Program-made: the position numbers and the translations under genes | Assembly (NCBI RefSeq): GCF_021107415.1 | Contig: NZ_JAIOSW010000349.1 | Location: 1 to 14,513, forward strand | DNA length: 14,513 nt | Origin: Desulfobacula sp. | GTDB taxonomy: Bacteria; Desulfobacterota; Desulfobacteria; Desulfobacterales; Desulfobacteraceae | Direction of reading: 5' to 3' | The notes under the pieces: model-generated | Database searches by the model: none | Told to the model about the DNA's origin: nothing | Seen by the model: only the letters and a program-made list of their open reading frames with translations | Part shown: piece after piece, positions 1 to 8,499 of the stretch | How the letters are laid out: each line of letters begins with the position of its first letter | Numbering within the stretch: the stretch's first letter is position 1

Positions 1-240
1 CAGATCTGCATCCCGGTCAAAGACCAGGTGTTATACCGTGAGCTGAGTTTTTTAATCAGAATAATATTTGCGCAGGCACTGGCCATTGCAAAAACTTCCA
101 GGAGATTGCCAAGAACCGGGCGGGATGTATTGGCTTGCTCAAGACTTTTAATCCTCCAGACCACAAGATGTCATAATCCAAAAAATTAAGAGAATATTCC
201 CATAGCATATTCACAGATTAAAAAGCAAAATCTTACCGCT
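1..240 (-). pseudogene. Decayed EamA/DMT-family transporter remnant (partial, runs off the left edge)
   Basis: From 170 down to 3 the minus strand is open for 56 codons, with no good start codon. The translation contains LGNLLEVFAMASACANIIL followed by KKLSSRYNTWSLTGMQ, which fits the start of the second EamA repeat of drug/metabolite transporters (inner-membrane exporters). An in-frame TGA lies at 173-171. Upstream, similarity seems to continue in a different frame (GKILLFNL at 234-214, GNILLIF at 201-181), interrupted by a TGA at 213-211. The frame change falls at a run of six A (plus strand) at 180-185. No first half of the transporter is found further upstream, where the liv regulatory region begins. 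I read this as a gene broken by at least two stops and one frameshift. The rest of the gene is outside the window, so a functional shorter product cannot be excluded, but the membrane topology would be incomplete. Confidence 0.55.
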
Positions 241-259
241 GCCATGCAATATATTATAA

Positions 260-279
260 AATTATATTATATTATAATT
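260..279. promoter_or_regulatory. Candidate activator-binding dyad upstream of the liv operon
   Basis: A perfect inverted repeat AATTATA-N6-TATAATT is centred about 110 bp upstream of the transcription start predicted from the sigma-54 promoter at 354-369. That is the usual distance for an enhancer-binding-protein site. A near copy lies at the same distance before the second sigma-54 promoter (8580-8599). The element is AT-only here, so on its own it would be weak evidence. The matched spacing and sequence of the second copy are what support it. The likely binder is the Fis-type HTH of the regulator at 8493-5377 (inference). Confidence 0.45.
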
Positions 280-353
280 ATTTTCAATTTATATATCAGG
301 TATATCTAAAAATACAGTCTATTATTTAAGGTGGTTAGCTATTTTTTTTAAAA

Positions 354-369
354 TGGCACGCTCCATGCA
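354..369 (+). promoter_or_regulatory. Sigma-54 (-24/-12) promoter of the liv operon
   Basis: TGGCACG-N4-ATGCA fits the -24/-12 consensus TGGCACG-N4-TTGCW with one mismatch. The GG (355-356) and GC (367-368) doublets have the required spacing. Transcription should start near 380, about 60 nt before the first permease gene. No competing sigma-70 promoter is obvious, although the region is too AT-rich to exclude one. A sigma-54 promoter needs an activator ATPase, and one is encoded in this window. Confidence 0.8.
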
Positions 370-441
370 ATAATTCTGAAGTATGTTTGAGAACCAGGAC
401 GATTAATAAACAAAAAAAGGGCTATATTACAGCTAATTACC

Positions 442-1320
442 ATGACACTTTTTTCAGAGATTATCCAATACGCAATTTCAGGAATAACAAGTGGAAGTAT
501 TTATGCCATTGTCGGGATATGCTGGAGCACAGTATTTCTTATTAGTGGTGTTATGAATTTTGTAACGGGTGAGTTTGTCATGCTTGGCGGCATGCTTACC
601 TGTGTTTTTTTTGGCGCAGGCATAGGATTGCCATATGCGATTTTTCTTTCAATAGCTTGCACTACCTTGATAGCTATCCTGCTTGAGCGTGTAGTGATAC
701 GTCCCGTCAAACACCCCACGGAAATGACATACATGCTGATAACCATCGCGTCTGCATCGGTCATTAAAGGGGTAATTCTTATTACCTGTGGGTCTGAAAC
801 CAGAACCTTGAAACCCTTTATTGCAATCGAACCTATTAATATTTTAGGTGCGACGATTATGCCGCAAGCCATCGTTATAATCGGTGTTTTGGGCATTCTG
901 ACCCTGGGACTTTTGTGGTTTTTCAACGGTACACTTTTGGGGAAAGCATTGAGGGCATCGTCCATCAACCAAATTGGGGCCGGTTTGATCGGAATTGATG
1001 TCAAAAAATTCAGACTTTTTTGTTTTGGGCTAGCCGGAGCTTTTGGCGCTATAGCAGGCATCGTTATTACTCCCATTGCATTTACCGGCTATAGTATAGG
1101 CCTTATGACTGCCTTAAAAGGACTTGTGGTTGCTATTGTGGGTGGATGGAGTATCGGCGGCACTGTTGCAGCCGGGCTGGCACTGGGTTTGCTGGAAGGA
1201 TTTGTCGCAGGATTTATTTCAACGGGTTGGAAGGATGCACTAGCCCTTACAATTATGGTTATATTTTTGATATTTCAAACAATAGATTTTTCACGCTGGA
1301 AAAGGACAATATCCTCATGA
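442..1320 (+). CDS. livH: Branched-chain amino acid-type ABC transporter permease (LivH family)
   Basis: This is the first of two inner-membrane permeases of a HAAT-family importer. The 292 residues match the usual LivH length and are almost entirely hydrophobic helices. The N-terminal signature is seen at about residues 18-50 (GSIYAIVGICW, then MNFVTGEFVMLGG, the counterpart of the family's INFAHGEF segment). The cytoplasmic coupling loop for the ATPases is at about 167-200 (GKALRASSINQIGAGLIGID). The ATG at 442 places the start directly before the first membrane segment, as in homologues. The ribosome site in front of it is poor. Its stop overlaps the next permease start by four bases (ATGA), so the two are translationally coupled. 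The substrate class cannot be read from the permease. HAAT systems carry amino acids, amides, urea and other small organic molecules. Confidence 0.9.
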   Translation: MTLFSEIIQYAISGITSGSIYAIVGICWSTVFLISGVMNFVTGEFVMLGGMLTCVFFGAGIGLPYAIFLSIACTTLIAILLERVVIRPVKHPTEMTYMLITIASASVIKGVILITCGSETRTLKPFIAIEPINILGATIMPQAIVIIGVLGILTLGLLWFFNGTLLGKALRASSINQIGAGLIGIDVKKFRLFCFGLAGAFGAIAGIVITPIAFTGYSIGLMTALKGLVVAIVGGWSIGGTVAAGLALGLLEGFVAGFISTGWKDALALTIMVIFLIFQTIDFSRWKRTISS

Positions 1321-2324
1321 AAAACAAATATAAATTCAAGCTCAATTTTTTCCAGTTGATTTTTATTACTGTGATTATTGTTCTGCCAACCATTATAAAA
1401 AGTAACTATATAGTGAGTGTTATGCTTCTTGTGGCCATATATGGCATATTATCCATAGGGATGGGCTTATTACAAGGCCAGGCCGGTCTATTTTCCCTGG
1501 CCCATCCAACCTGGTTTGGCTTAGGAGCTTACATTCCTGGCATATTATCAGCCAGAGGGATTATATCCCCATTGCCGGGTATCTTTGTAGCCGCTGCCAT
1601 TGTTGCTTTCATAGCTTTTATAGTCGGCATTTCTGTTTTAAGGTTGCGCGGCCCCTATCTTGCCTGCGCTACTTTTGCTATTATTTTAATTGCACAGGTT
1701 GCTGCAGCCCAGCTTACTGATTTAACCGGGGGGCCTGAAGGTCTCGTTGGTATCCCTGCACTTTCTTTGGGCAAGTTTGTATTCAAGACGGATCTCCACT
1801 TTTATTATTTGTCATGGGCTTTTTGTCTGGGCTGTTACTGGTTTTGCTCTAATCTTATCAACTCTCGTATCGGTCGTGCCATGAGAGCGTTTCATAATAG
1901 CGAAATTGCCAGTCAGAGCATCGGGATCAATGTGGCTAAGTATAAAATTCAGATTTTTGTACTGACTGCTGTCATGGCCAGTTTTTCAGGGAGTATCTTT
2001 TGTTTCTACCTTCGTTTTGTCGTGCCGGATTCATTTGGTTTTCCCTTACTCATTGAACTTTTAATGATGATCATCATCGGTGGTTTAGGATATCTAAGGG
2101 GAAGCTTAATCGGAACTTTTGCGGTCTTTTGGCTGATTGAGCTGATACACGGTTACCTTGGAAAAATATTTCCGTTTATGCCCAATGACGTTGACGCCAT
2201 TTTTTTTGGAATAATGATAATTATTATACTCATATTTATGCCTCGCGGATTAACCGGAGGAATAGACCAGTTAATCAATCTCACAAGGAGATTTTATGGC
2301 CGACTCAGAGGTTCTGCAACATAA
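1317..2324 (+). CDS. livM: Branched-chain amino acid-type ABC transporter permease (LivM family)
   Basis: This is the second permease (335 residues), pairing with the LivH-type protein to form the membrane channel. Family marks are GQAGLFSLAHPTWFGLGAY (about 54-72), LRGPYLACATFA (110-121), LTGGPEGL (136-143), the coupling loop GRAMRAFHNSEIASQSIGIN (186-205), the IIGGLGYLRGSLIGTF stretch (253-268) and the terminal MPRGL. The reading frame is open further upstream to 1146, but that part only shadows livH. The ATG at 1317 is preferred because it has an AAGGA site about ten bases upstream and forms an ATGA overlap with the livH stop. The C-terminus overlaps the next gene by 29 bases. I see no missing membrane segment or frameshift. 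Confidence 0.9.
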   Translation: MKNKYKFKLNFFQLIFITVIIVLPTIIKSNYIVSVMLLVAIYGILSIGMGLLQGQAGLFSLAHPTWFGLGAYIPGILSARGIISPLPGIFVAAAIVAFIAFIVGISVLRLRGPYLACATFAIILIAQVAAAQLTDLTGGPEGLVGIPALSLGKFVFKTDLHFYYLSWAFCLGCYWFCSNLINSRIGRAMRAFHNSEIASQSIGINVAKYKIQIFVLTAVMASFSGSIFCFYLRFVVPDSFGFPLLIELLMMIIIGGLGYLRGSLIGTFAVFWLIELIHGYLGKIFPFMPNDVDAIFFGIMIIIILIFMPRGLTGGIDQLINLTRRFYGRLRGSAT

Positions 2325-3120
2325 TTCCGGTCAGACAGGTAATAAAGCCGGAGAAAGCATTCCTCTATTTGAAGTATCTCAGATAGAGAGGTATTTTGGT
2401 GGGATTCAAGCCCTTTCCAGGGTAAGTTTTAAATTGAAAAAAAAAGGGATTGTCTCCATCATTGGTCCCAATGGTGCTGGAAAAACAACTTTTATTAATG
2501 TTGCCACTGGGACTTACTATCCCAATAAAGGTGATGTATATTTCAAAGGGCAAAATATTTCCGGTCTTCCAGCCTACAAAATTGCCCAGTTAGGTATTAG
2601 TCGAACCTTTCAGTTAGAAGAGCTGTTTTCCAACATGACTGTGCTTGAAAATGCCATGGTCGGCTGTCATACAAAAAGCAGTACAGGAATGTTCCAGGCT
2701 GGATTTCGGTTGAAATCAATGCGAATGGATGAAAATAGAATACTGGATGAAGCCCTGGAGAATTTAAAAATGGTTGGCCTGGAACATAAGGCCGCAGAAG
2801 ACGTCAACCAGCTTCCCCTGGGTGAGAGAAAAATGTTGGGTATTGCTCGTTCGCTTGGCGTGAGGCCTGACCTAATTATGCTGGACGAACCCGCGGGCGG
2901 TCTTGCAGCTCATGAGATCATCAAGCTTGGTGATCTAGTTCAAGAATTGGTAGAAAATGGATTAGCAGTTATCATGGTTGAACATAATATGCCCTTTGTC
3001 ATGTCTATTTCTAAACGCATTATTGTTCTAAATTATGGTACTAAAATTGCGGATGGAACTCCTGATGATGTCAGGACAGATCCGGGGGTTATAAAAGCAT
3101 ACCTTGGAGAAGAGGATTAG
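2296..3120 (+). CDS. livG: ABC transporter ATP-binding protein (LivG family)
   Basis: This is one of two cytoplasmic ATPases powering the importer, with 274 residues. Visible motifs are Walker A GPNGAGKT (57-64), a Q-loop region ISRTFQLEELF (101-111), an ABC signature of the form LPLGERKMLGIARSL (173-187), Walker B LIMLDEP (193-199) followed by AGGL, and the switch histidine in VEHNM (228-232). The longer LivG-type insert between Q-loop and signature distinguishes it from LivF. The signature reads LPLGE, not LSGGQ; LivG proteins commonly vary here. The ATG at 2296 has a strong AAGGAG site six bases upstream and lies inside the livM 3' end, so translation is probably coupled. The first 24 or so residues before the ABC core are longer than usual and polar. 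Confidence 0.92.
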   Translation: MADSEVLQHNSGQTGNKAGESIPLFEVSQIERYFGGIQALSRVSFKLKKKGIVSIIGPNGAGKTTFINVATGTYYPNKGDVYFKGQNISGLPAYKIAQLGISRTFQLEELFSNMTVLENAMVGCHTKSSTGMFQAGFRLKSMRMDENRILDEALENLKMVGLEHKAAEDVNQLPLGERKMLGIARSLGVRPDLIMLDEPAGGLAAHEIIKLGDLVQELVENGLAVIMVEHNMPFVMSISKRIIVLNYGTKIADGTPDDVRTDPGVIKAYLGEED

Positions 3121-3122
3121 TA

Positions 3123-3896
3123 ATGGTCGATTTTCAAAATTCCAAGACAAAGAATACTGTAAGACAGTCATGTGAGTCTTTACTGGTTATCGAAGATGTT
3201 TGTACTTTTTATGGAGACGCCCAGGCGTTAAAAGATATCTGTCTTACGGTCAAGAACAATGAAATTGTTGCTGTACTGGGAAGTAACGGTGCTGGCAAGA
3301 CAACCTTGCTAAAAACGTTGACAGGGTTGCTCGGCATTCAAAGAGGGAAAATTGTTTTTAACAATGAAACTATAACAGATACTCCCTCCCATAAGATCAT
3401 CAGAAAAGGCATTGCCTGTGTGCCCGAAGGAAGACAGCTGTTTGGTGCGATGACTGTCTCGGACACTTTACTGCTGGGAACCTATTCTCTTGATAAGGAT
3501 GAAAGAAAAAAAATGCAGGGAGCAAGGCTGGAAATGATTTTTGATCTTTTTCCTGTCCTTAGGGACAGGGTTAATCAAGCCTCAGAGACACTCTCCGGCG
3601 GGGAGCAGCAAATGCTGGCACTAGGACGTGCCCTTATGTCGAACCCCAAATTTCTTGTGCTTGATGAACCTTCTTTGGGTCTGTCTCCTTTATTGGTAAA
3701 AGAAATGATGAATATGTTAAAACTCATCTCCCGCGAGCTGGGTATCTCTATCCTGCTGGTTGAACAAAATGCCAGGGCAGCAATAAAGATTGCCGACTAT
3801 ATATATATTTTGGAACGAGGGGAGGTCACTCTGGCAAATACAGCCCAAAAAGTTATGGCAAGCGAAAAGATTCAATCTGCATACCTTGGTGCGTGA
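3123..3896 (+). CDS. livF: ABC transporter ATP-binding protein (LivF family)
   Basis: This is the second ATPase of the importer (257 residues). It has Walker A GSNGAGKT (53-60), the LivF-typical VPEGRQLFGAMTV segment (100-112), a classical signature LSGGEQQMLALGRAL (157-171), Walker B FLVLDEPSLGLSP (177-189) and VEQNA (213-217), where LivF proteins carry Q in the switch position. It starts two bases after the livG stop, with an AGAGG ribosome site overlapping the livG end. About 18 polar residues precede the ABC core, longer than in enteric LivF. It is followed by a 172-bp gap before the binding-protein gene. Confidence 0.92.
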   Translation: MVDFQNSKTKNTVRQSCESLLVIEDVCTFYGDAQALKDICLTVKNNEIVAVLGSNGAGKTTLLKTLTGLLGIQRGKIVFNNETITDTPSHKIIRKGIACVPEGRQLFGAMTVSDTLLLGTYSLDKDERKKMQGARLEMIFDLFPVLRDRVNQASETLSGGEQQMLALGRALMSNPKFLVLDEPSLGLSPLLVKEMMNMLKLISRELGISILLVEQNARAAIKIADYIYILERGEVTLANTAQKVMASEKIQSAYLGA

Positions 3897-3901
3897 TTCA
3901 A

Positions 3902-3937
3902 ACCACATCAAAATAATATGGCACAATCTGATGTGGT
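3902..3937. other. Hairpin between livF and livK
   Basis: ACCACATCA (3902-3910) is exactly complementary to TGATGTGGT (3929-3937), giving a 9-bp stem with an 18-nt loop, six bases after the livF stop. No T-run follows, so it is not a standard intrinsic terminator. A stabilising or processing hairpin that sets a different level for the binding protein is a reasonable alternative (inference). The loop contains ATATGGCACAATC, identical to 13 bases of the sigma-54 promoter at 8673, but the -12 GC is absent at the right spacing. Confidence 0.5.
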
Positions 3938-4055
3938 GACAAAACAATGGAAAAAAATATAGCCGGAAGTTGGGTTGGCTATGGGAGTCGGCCTTTAATA
4001 ACGCCTGGTTGAAAAAAACTTATAAAGCAATTAATTTATTTTGTTTTATGCATGA

Positions 4056-4061
4056 AAGGAG
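4056..4061 (+). promoter_or_regulatory. Ribosome binding site fixing the livK start
   Basis: AAGGAG lies seven bases before the ATG at 4069. The frame is open back to 3970, but this site and the signal peptide right after 4069 set the start. Confidence 0.8.
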
Positions 4062-4068
4062 AAACACT

Positions 4069-5259
4069 ATGAAAAAATTAATGATCGTTATTATCTGTAT
4101 CCTTGGTTGCCTTGTATTCGCGGGGCAGGCATCTTCAGCGAAACAGGCTCCTTATGTAATCGGTATTGCCTTGGATCTTACCGGTCGGGCTGCAAGCCTG
4201 GGTATCCCGGAAAAAAGGGGATATCAAATGATGGCTGATGAATTTAATGAAACAGGTGGCGTGAATGGACGAAAGATAAAGCTGATTATCCTTGATAACG
4301 AGAGCAAACCGGCTAAAGCAGTTTTAAATACAAAAAAATTAATCGGTGTTGAAAATGTTACGGCTATCCTGGGCTATTCTACAACAGGTTCAATCCTGGC
4401 AAGTGCACTGACAGCTGAGGAAGGGGAGACTGTACTGGTAGCCAATGCTGCTTCTGAAAAAATATGGAAGCCAACCCAAAAGTGGCTCTTCAATGTTGTT
4501 CCGAGCCAGGCATATGCATGCACCCCGATTTTAATAGATAATTTACTTAAACGTGGTTCCAAAAAAATTGCATATATATACATTGACACTGCCTATGGCC
4601 AGACAGGAAAAATGACATTTGAACAGACATGCAAAGATAAAGGAATTAAGCCTGCAATCATAGAGAAATATACACCTGGCACTACTGATGTCAGTCCCCA
4701 GATTACGCATATTAAAAGCAGTGGAGCAGATGGTCTTATTATCTGTGGATACATGGGTGATACAGCAATGGTCTTGAAAACTGCCAGGGATCTTGGTATT
4801 AAATTTCCTATTGTTAGTGAGTATGCCGTGGTTGGGCATGAGTTTATTAAATTAGCCGGTACCTATGGAGAGGGTGTGGTTAGCACCTCGCTTAAGGCTC
4901 TTGTCGCCCATGATCTTCCCGATGGAGATGTTCAGAAAGAAATAGCTATGGATCTCTATGATAAATACACAAGGAAATATGAAACATTTAGTCTCTATGC
5001 CGGTCATGCATGGGATTCGATGGCCTTACTCCGAAAGGCCCTTGAAAAAGTTGATCCCAATCTTGATCCAAGCAAAGATAAAGACTTAAAAAAGATTAGA
5101 GTACAGGTCAGAGATAATATAGAGAATCTAAAAAATATTGTTGGCCAAAATGGTACCTTTAACTACTCTCCTGATAATCATAACGGTCTTTCCTACGGAT
5201 GTTACGTACCTGTAATCATTAGTAAAGGCAAATGGAGATTGGGTGAAAAGATGAAATAA
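4069..5259 (+). CDS. livK: Periplasmic substrate-binding protein (LivK / Peripla_BP_6 type)
   Basis: This is the substrate receptor of the ABC importer (396 residues). The start is taken at 4069 because a strong AAGGAG site precedes it and a signal peptide follows: MKK, a hydrophobic core to about residue 18, then ASSA-K, suggesting cleavage after A24. ILGC (11-14) loosely resembles a lipobox, so a lipoprotein is possible. The mature part opens with IGIALDLTGRAASLG (31-45), then GYQMMADEFNETGGVNGRKI (51-70), and has the ligand-pocket segments GYSTTG (102-107) and YGQTG (176-180), all typical of type I binding proteins. It is the last gene of the operon, not the first as in many liv clusters. 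Ligand identity cannot be deduced. Clustering with corrinoid methyl-transfer genes suggests a methylated amino-acid-like or other small compound (inference). Confidence 0.9.
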   Translation: MKKLMIVIICILGCLVFAGQASSAKQAPYVIGIALDLTGRAASLGIPEKRGYQMMADEFNETGGVNGRKIKLIILDNESKPAKAVLNTKKLIGVENVTAILGYSTTGSILASALTAEEGETVLVANAASEKIWKPTQKWLFNVVPSQAYACTPILIDNLLKRGSKKIAYIYIDTAYGQTGKMTFEQTCKDKGIKPAIIEKYTPGTTDVSPQITHIKSSGADGLIICGYMGDTAMVLKTARDLGIKFPIVSEYAVVGHEFIKLAGTYGEGVVSTSLKALVAHDLPDGDVQKEIAMDLYDKYTRKYETFSLYAGHAWDSMALLRKALEKVDPNLDPSKDKDLKKIRVQVRDNIENLKNIVGQNGTFNYSPDNHNGLSYGCYVPVIISKGKWRLGEKMK

Positions 5260-5285
5260 TCATATAAATTTAATTTTTTAAAATT

Positions 5286-5336
5286 AATAGAGCCTTTCCA
5301 AACTTCAAACGATTCGAGATTTGGTGAGGCTCTATT
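5286..5336. terminator. Bidirectional hairpin terminator between livK and the regulator
   Basis: AATAGAGCCT (5286-5295) pairs perfectly with AGGCTCTATT (5327-5336). The stem continues, after a 2x2 internal loop, with CCAAA (5298-5302) and TTTGG (5320-5324). It lies 26 bases after the livK stop and 40 bases after the regulator's stop on the opposite strand. TTTT occurs at the plus-strand end of the stem and an AT-rich tract at the other. It probably terminates both converging transcripts. Confidence 0.8.
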
Positions 5337-5376
5337 TTCAAGGTAATGCATTTTAAATGCTTCCATTATTGGTTGG

Positions 5377-8300
5377 CTATGTTAGTTTTTTATGAATTTC
5401 AAGTTTACGGATTCTTGCATAAAGGGTTGTTGGTTTAATATCCAGTATTTCTGCTGCTCCGCCTTTTCCGCTTACTCTCCCTCCACATTGTTTTAATGCT
5501 TTTAATACATGTTTACGTTCCATGTCTTTCATTGTCATTATGTTATCATCCGGGATTTCATTTCGCCTTGCGGGTATCAAATCCGGTAGTTCAAGATTTT
5601 CTCCTTCCGATAAAATGACAGCCCGTTCCATGATATGTTTTAATTCCCTTACATTACCAATCCATTCATAGTCTAATAGTTTATTGATATGATGCTTTTT
5701 TAATCCTTTTATTTTTTTGCCAAATTTATTGTTCAACTGATCTAAAAAATGAAGTGCCAGCAATGGTATATCTTTTTTTCTTTCCCGTAAAGGTGGTATA
5801 TGGATCGGAAATACTTTTAAACGGAAATATAAATCTCTTCGAAACAATCCTTTTTCAATCATTTCCTCAAGATTTTGATTTGTTGCTGCCAGCAATCTGA
5901 AATTTGAAGATATTGTTTTATCCGCACCCACACGTTCAAATTCTTTTTCTTGCAATGTTCTGAGTATTTTTGCCTGGATTTCCGATGGCAGGGTATCAAT
6001 ATCATCCAGAAACAATGTCCCGCCATCAGCCAATTCAAAACGACCCCGTCGTAATCGTGATGCCCCGGTAAAAGCACCTTTTTCATGCCCAAAAAGTTCA
6101 CTGGCGATAAGTCCGGGATCAAGTGCAGCGCAATTAACAGGAATAAAAGGCCCATCCCTGCGGTTGCTTTGACGATGAAGCGCCTTGGCAACCAATTCTT
6201 TTCCTACACCGGTTTCGCCAACGATCAGGACAGAGGAATCCGTAGGGCTTACTTTTTTAATCTGTATTAAAACATCCTGAATAATATTGGATTTACCGAT
6301 AATGTCACTATTGTTTGGCAGACAATCAAATTCTTCCCTGTAAAATCGGGTTTCATCTTCCAGCCGCTCTTTTAACCGAGCAATTTCTTCATAGGCTTCT
6401 GCATTTTCCAAAGCTACCGCCACCTGGCTGGCTATAACCTTTAAGACCAGCAGGCATTCCTTTGGGGGAATTGCCCAGAGAAGATCATTGTCCAGATAAA
6501 TAACCCCTAAAATATGGTCCTGGCGTTTTATTGGGAAGGCAATACGCCAACCGGTTCCAAAATGTTGTGGTTCATTCTGATCAGCCGTATCACCTTCATA
6601 GGTAATTTCCCGGCCTTTTTGGAAAACTTCATTAACCATATTGTAACTTAATTTAAATTCCTGTGACTCTAAAATAGCGATATCAAGATTACGACTTGCC
6701 ATAAGGCTGAGTTCATTGTCCTGTCCAAAAAGAAAAATTCCTCCACGACCTGCTTTGGTCACTTTCAAAACAAGATTGATGATACGCTCTAAAAGTCTTT
6801 TGTGGCTTCGTACCGTACCGATGGCATCCCCTACATCAAAAAGGATACTGAGAAAATAATCTTCTTTTTGATCCTCTTCCACATAGGGTTTTAACTCTTG
6901 GGGAAAAAGTGTGGGGTTTATTCCTGAAACCACCAGCCAGGCCTCATTGAGCAGATCCCTGGCCTGTGTTTCAATTCCGACTTTAATTTTCAATCTTGCC
7001 AAAAGAATTTGAGCATGAGCCAATTCAATTTTCGCTCCTGACTCAGTGAGTAACTCTATGCTTTTTTCAAGTTTTGGCAGTATCGTGTCTAAACTCAAAC
7101 CTTCTTTCAACATTCTTTGAGCTTGATAACGCAAACCAACACCTTTCATATAAATATCCGGCCAGTCGTTTAAACGATTGACTTCAGATTCATAGTTCAT
7201 TGCAGGATGAATGAGCCCTGCGTCTTCCAAAGCCGCCATATAGTCGAAATTCCATGGACCCCGATGATGAAACCATCCAAATTCCTTAGATTTGTTATAG
7301 GCTTTTGTCTGGTATTCATAGCAGCCTTGCAGATCATTTTGAGTATATAGAATAAATGCCTTGGAAGCATATCCTGCCCAAAGTTCATAATTGCCAAAAT
7401 CTTTTTTGGGGTTACTGAAAAAATTATTTAAAAAAATTTCAGCCTCTTTAAGACGACGTGCATCAAACAATGTAAGAACGCTCATAATATCTGTATACCG
7501 GATGACATGAAAAAATTTCTGTTTTTTTGCTTTTTTACGAACTTCTTCGATCAAACTAATACCTCTGGCAGTTTGCCCGCAAATACCATAACACCAGCCT
7601 AAGGTGGCGCATCCGATCAATGTGGGCGCATCGGCAGGGAATTGTTCCAAATCTCCAATAGCATCCTCATAACGTTTCACCGCTTCGGATATGTAGCCTT
7701 GCCAAAACAAAAAATCACTGGTAAATAGTGCTGCTTGTCTGTACAGATTCTCATTATTGAGTTTTTTTGCAATTTCCCATGCCTCCTGGTTGAGTTTTCC
7801 GGACTGCTCGTAATCCCCTTCTCTTTTAGCAACCTGGGCAAGGTGAAGATCGACTCTGCAAAGGCGTGCCGGGTCGTTCAGCTTTTTTGAAAACTTTAGT
7901 GCACGAGAAAGCAGTTGTCTTTGCTGCCCCAGCGGTGTGCGGTGTCCGTGGGAAGAGACAATCCCTAAGACAGCATCAATATAGATACACCAGTCATTTT
8001 GATCACAACAATCGTCTGTTTTTAAACTATCCAGGATTAATGAATAATAAGCAGTTGCTGCTTCTGTCGCCCCTATTTTCTGACAATGTTCAGCCGCTTT
8101 TAATATATAATCGGGTTTATAACAAATATCAGAATAATAACAAATATTTGTTATTGTTAATTTTTTCTCTGTGTCGGAACTATCACTATTTTCAATATGA
8201 TTTATCAATGCCTGGGACTGCAAATCAATTTTTTGCTTTTTTGCAAACTTCAAAATGGTGTAAGCTTTTTCAGGCAGACAAAGAGCGTAATGGCCAATAC

Positions 8301-8493
8301 CTGAGGGTTCATAGCAACAAATCCATTCCTTTTTTATCAAATTATCCAAAGAATTGAGTATGGTCACAGGAGAAAGCTTGTTGAATTCAACGAATGTATC
8401 CAATGATATAGGAGGGGGAAGTAAAGCAAATATTGTAAGATTATCTATTTCTTCTGAATTCAATTTTGAAAGTTGATGATCATTATCAGTCAT
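5377..8493 (-). CDS. Sigma-54-dependent activator with wHTH-like, TPR-like, GAF, AAA+ and Fis domains
   Basis: This 1038-residue enhancer-binding protein should open sigma-54 promoters by ATP hydrolysis. Order of parts: a winged-helix-like start (about 18-82); a long alpha-helical, TPR-like region (about 126-536); a GAF domain (about 549-696), the likely ligand sensor; a short coiled coil (699-722); an AAA+ domain with Walker A GETGVGKE (759-766), the sigma-54 contact loop GAFTGA (806-811), Walker B LFLDD (827-831), LFRRDLYFRL arginine fingers (883-892) and GNVREL (946-951); and a Fis-type HTH near 1016-1033 (ILDIKPTTLYARIRKLEI), of the FhlA style. Walker B has DD where most activators have DE. 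The frame is open to 8535, but the ATG at 8493 has AAGGA six bases upstream and is preferred. It lies between the two sigma-54 promoters and is probably their activator. Confidence 0.9.
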   Translation of the reverse strand: MTDNDHQLSKLNSEEIDNLTIFALLPPPISLDTFVEFNKLSPVTILNSLDNLIKKEWICCYEPSGIGHYALCLPEKAYTILKFAKKQKIDLQSQALINHIENSDSSDTEKKLTITNICYYSDICYKPDYILKAAEHCQKIGATEAATAYYSLILDSLKTDDCCDQNDWCIYIDAVLGIVSSHGHRTPLGQQRQLLSRALKFSKKLNDPARLCRVDLHLAQVAKREGDYEQSGKLNQEAWEIAKKLNNENLYRQAALFTSDFLFWQGYISEAVKRYEDAIGDLEQFPADAPTLIGCATLGWCYGICGQTARGISLIEEVRKKAKKQKFFHVIRYTDIMSVLTLFDARRLKEAEIFLNNFFSNPKKDFGNYELWAGYASKAFILYTQNDLQGCYEYQTKAYNKSKEFGWFHHRGPWNFDYMAALEDAGLIHPAMNYESEVNRLNDWPDIYMKGVGLRYQAQRMLKEGLSLDTILPKLEKSIELLTESGAKIELAHAQILLARLKIKVGIETQARDLLNEAWLVVSGINPTLFPQELKPYVEEDQKEDYFLSILFDVGDAIGTVRSHKRLLERIINLVLKVTKAGRGGIFLFGQDNELSLMASRNLDIAILESQEFKLSYNMVNEVFQKGREITYEGDTADQNEPQHFGTGWRIAFPIKRQDHILGVIYLDNDLLWAIPPKECLLVLKVIASQVAVALENAEAYEEIARLKERLEDETRFYREEFDCLPNNSDIIGKSNIIQDVLIQIKKVSPTDSSVLIVGETGVGKELVAKALHRQSNRRDGPFIPVNCAALDPGLIASELFGHEKGAFTGASRLRRGRFELADGGTLFLDDIDTLPSEIQAKILRTLQEKEFERVGADKTISSNFRLLAATNQNLEEMIEKGLFRRDLYFRLKVFPIHIPPLRERKKDIPLLALHFLDQLNNKFGKKIKGLKKHHINKLLDYEWIGNVRELKHIMERAVILSEGENLELPDLIPARRNEIPDDNIMTMKDMERKHVLKALKQCGGRVSGKGGAAEILDIKPTTLYARIRKLEIHKKLT

Positions 8494-8499
8494 TTTGTT

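Noticed and set aside
242..371. Repeat CCATGCAAT at 242-250 and at the -12 region (363-371)
   Set aside because: The first copy lacks a -24 TGGCAC at the right distance, so it is not a second sigma-54 promoter.
501..1076. 191-codon minus-strand open frame opposite livH
   Set aside because: It lies wholly antisense to a well-supported permease and has no recognisable domain. It is a coding shadow.
1146..1316. In-frame N-terminal extension of livM
   Set aside because: The extension overlaps livH and reads as non-membrane sequence unlike LivM. The ATGA junction at 1317 with a ribosome site is the better start.
3970..4068. N-terminal extension of livK
   Set aside because: It would bury the signal peptide 34 residues inside the protein. 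The AAGGAG site and signal peptide favour 4069.
3973..5381. 11-base direct repeat GGTTGGCTATG at 3973-3983 and 5371-5381
   Set aside because: It flanks livK, but the second copy lies across the regulator's 3' end and neither copy has mobile-element features. Likely chance.
7866..8357. 163-codon plus-strand open frame inside the regulator gene
   Set aside because: It is antisense to the TPR-like region of the regulator, with low-complexity, non-domain-like protein sequence and no clear ribosome site.
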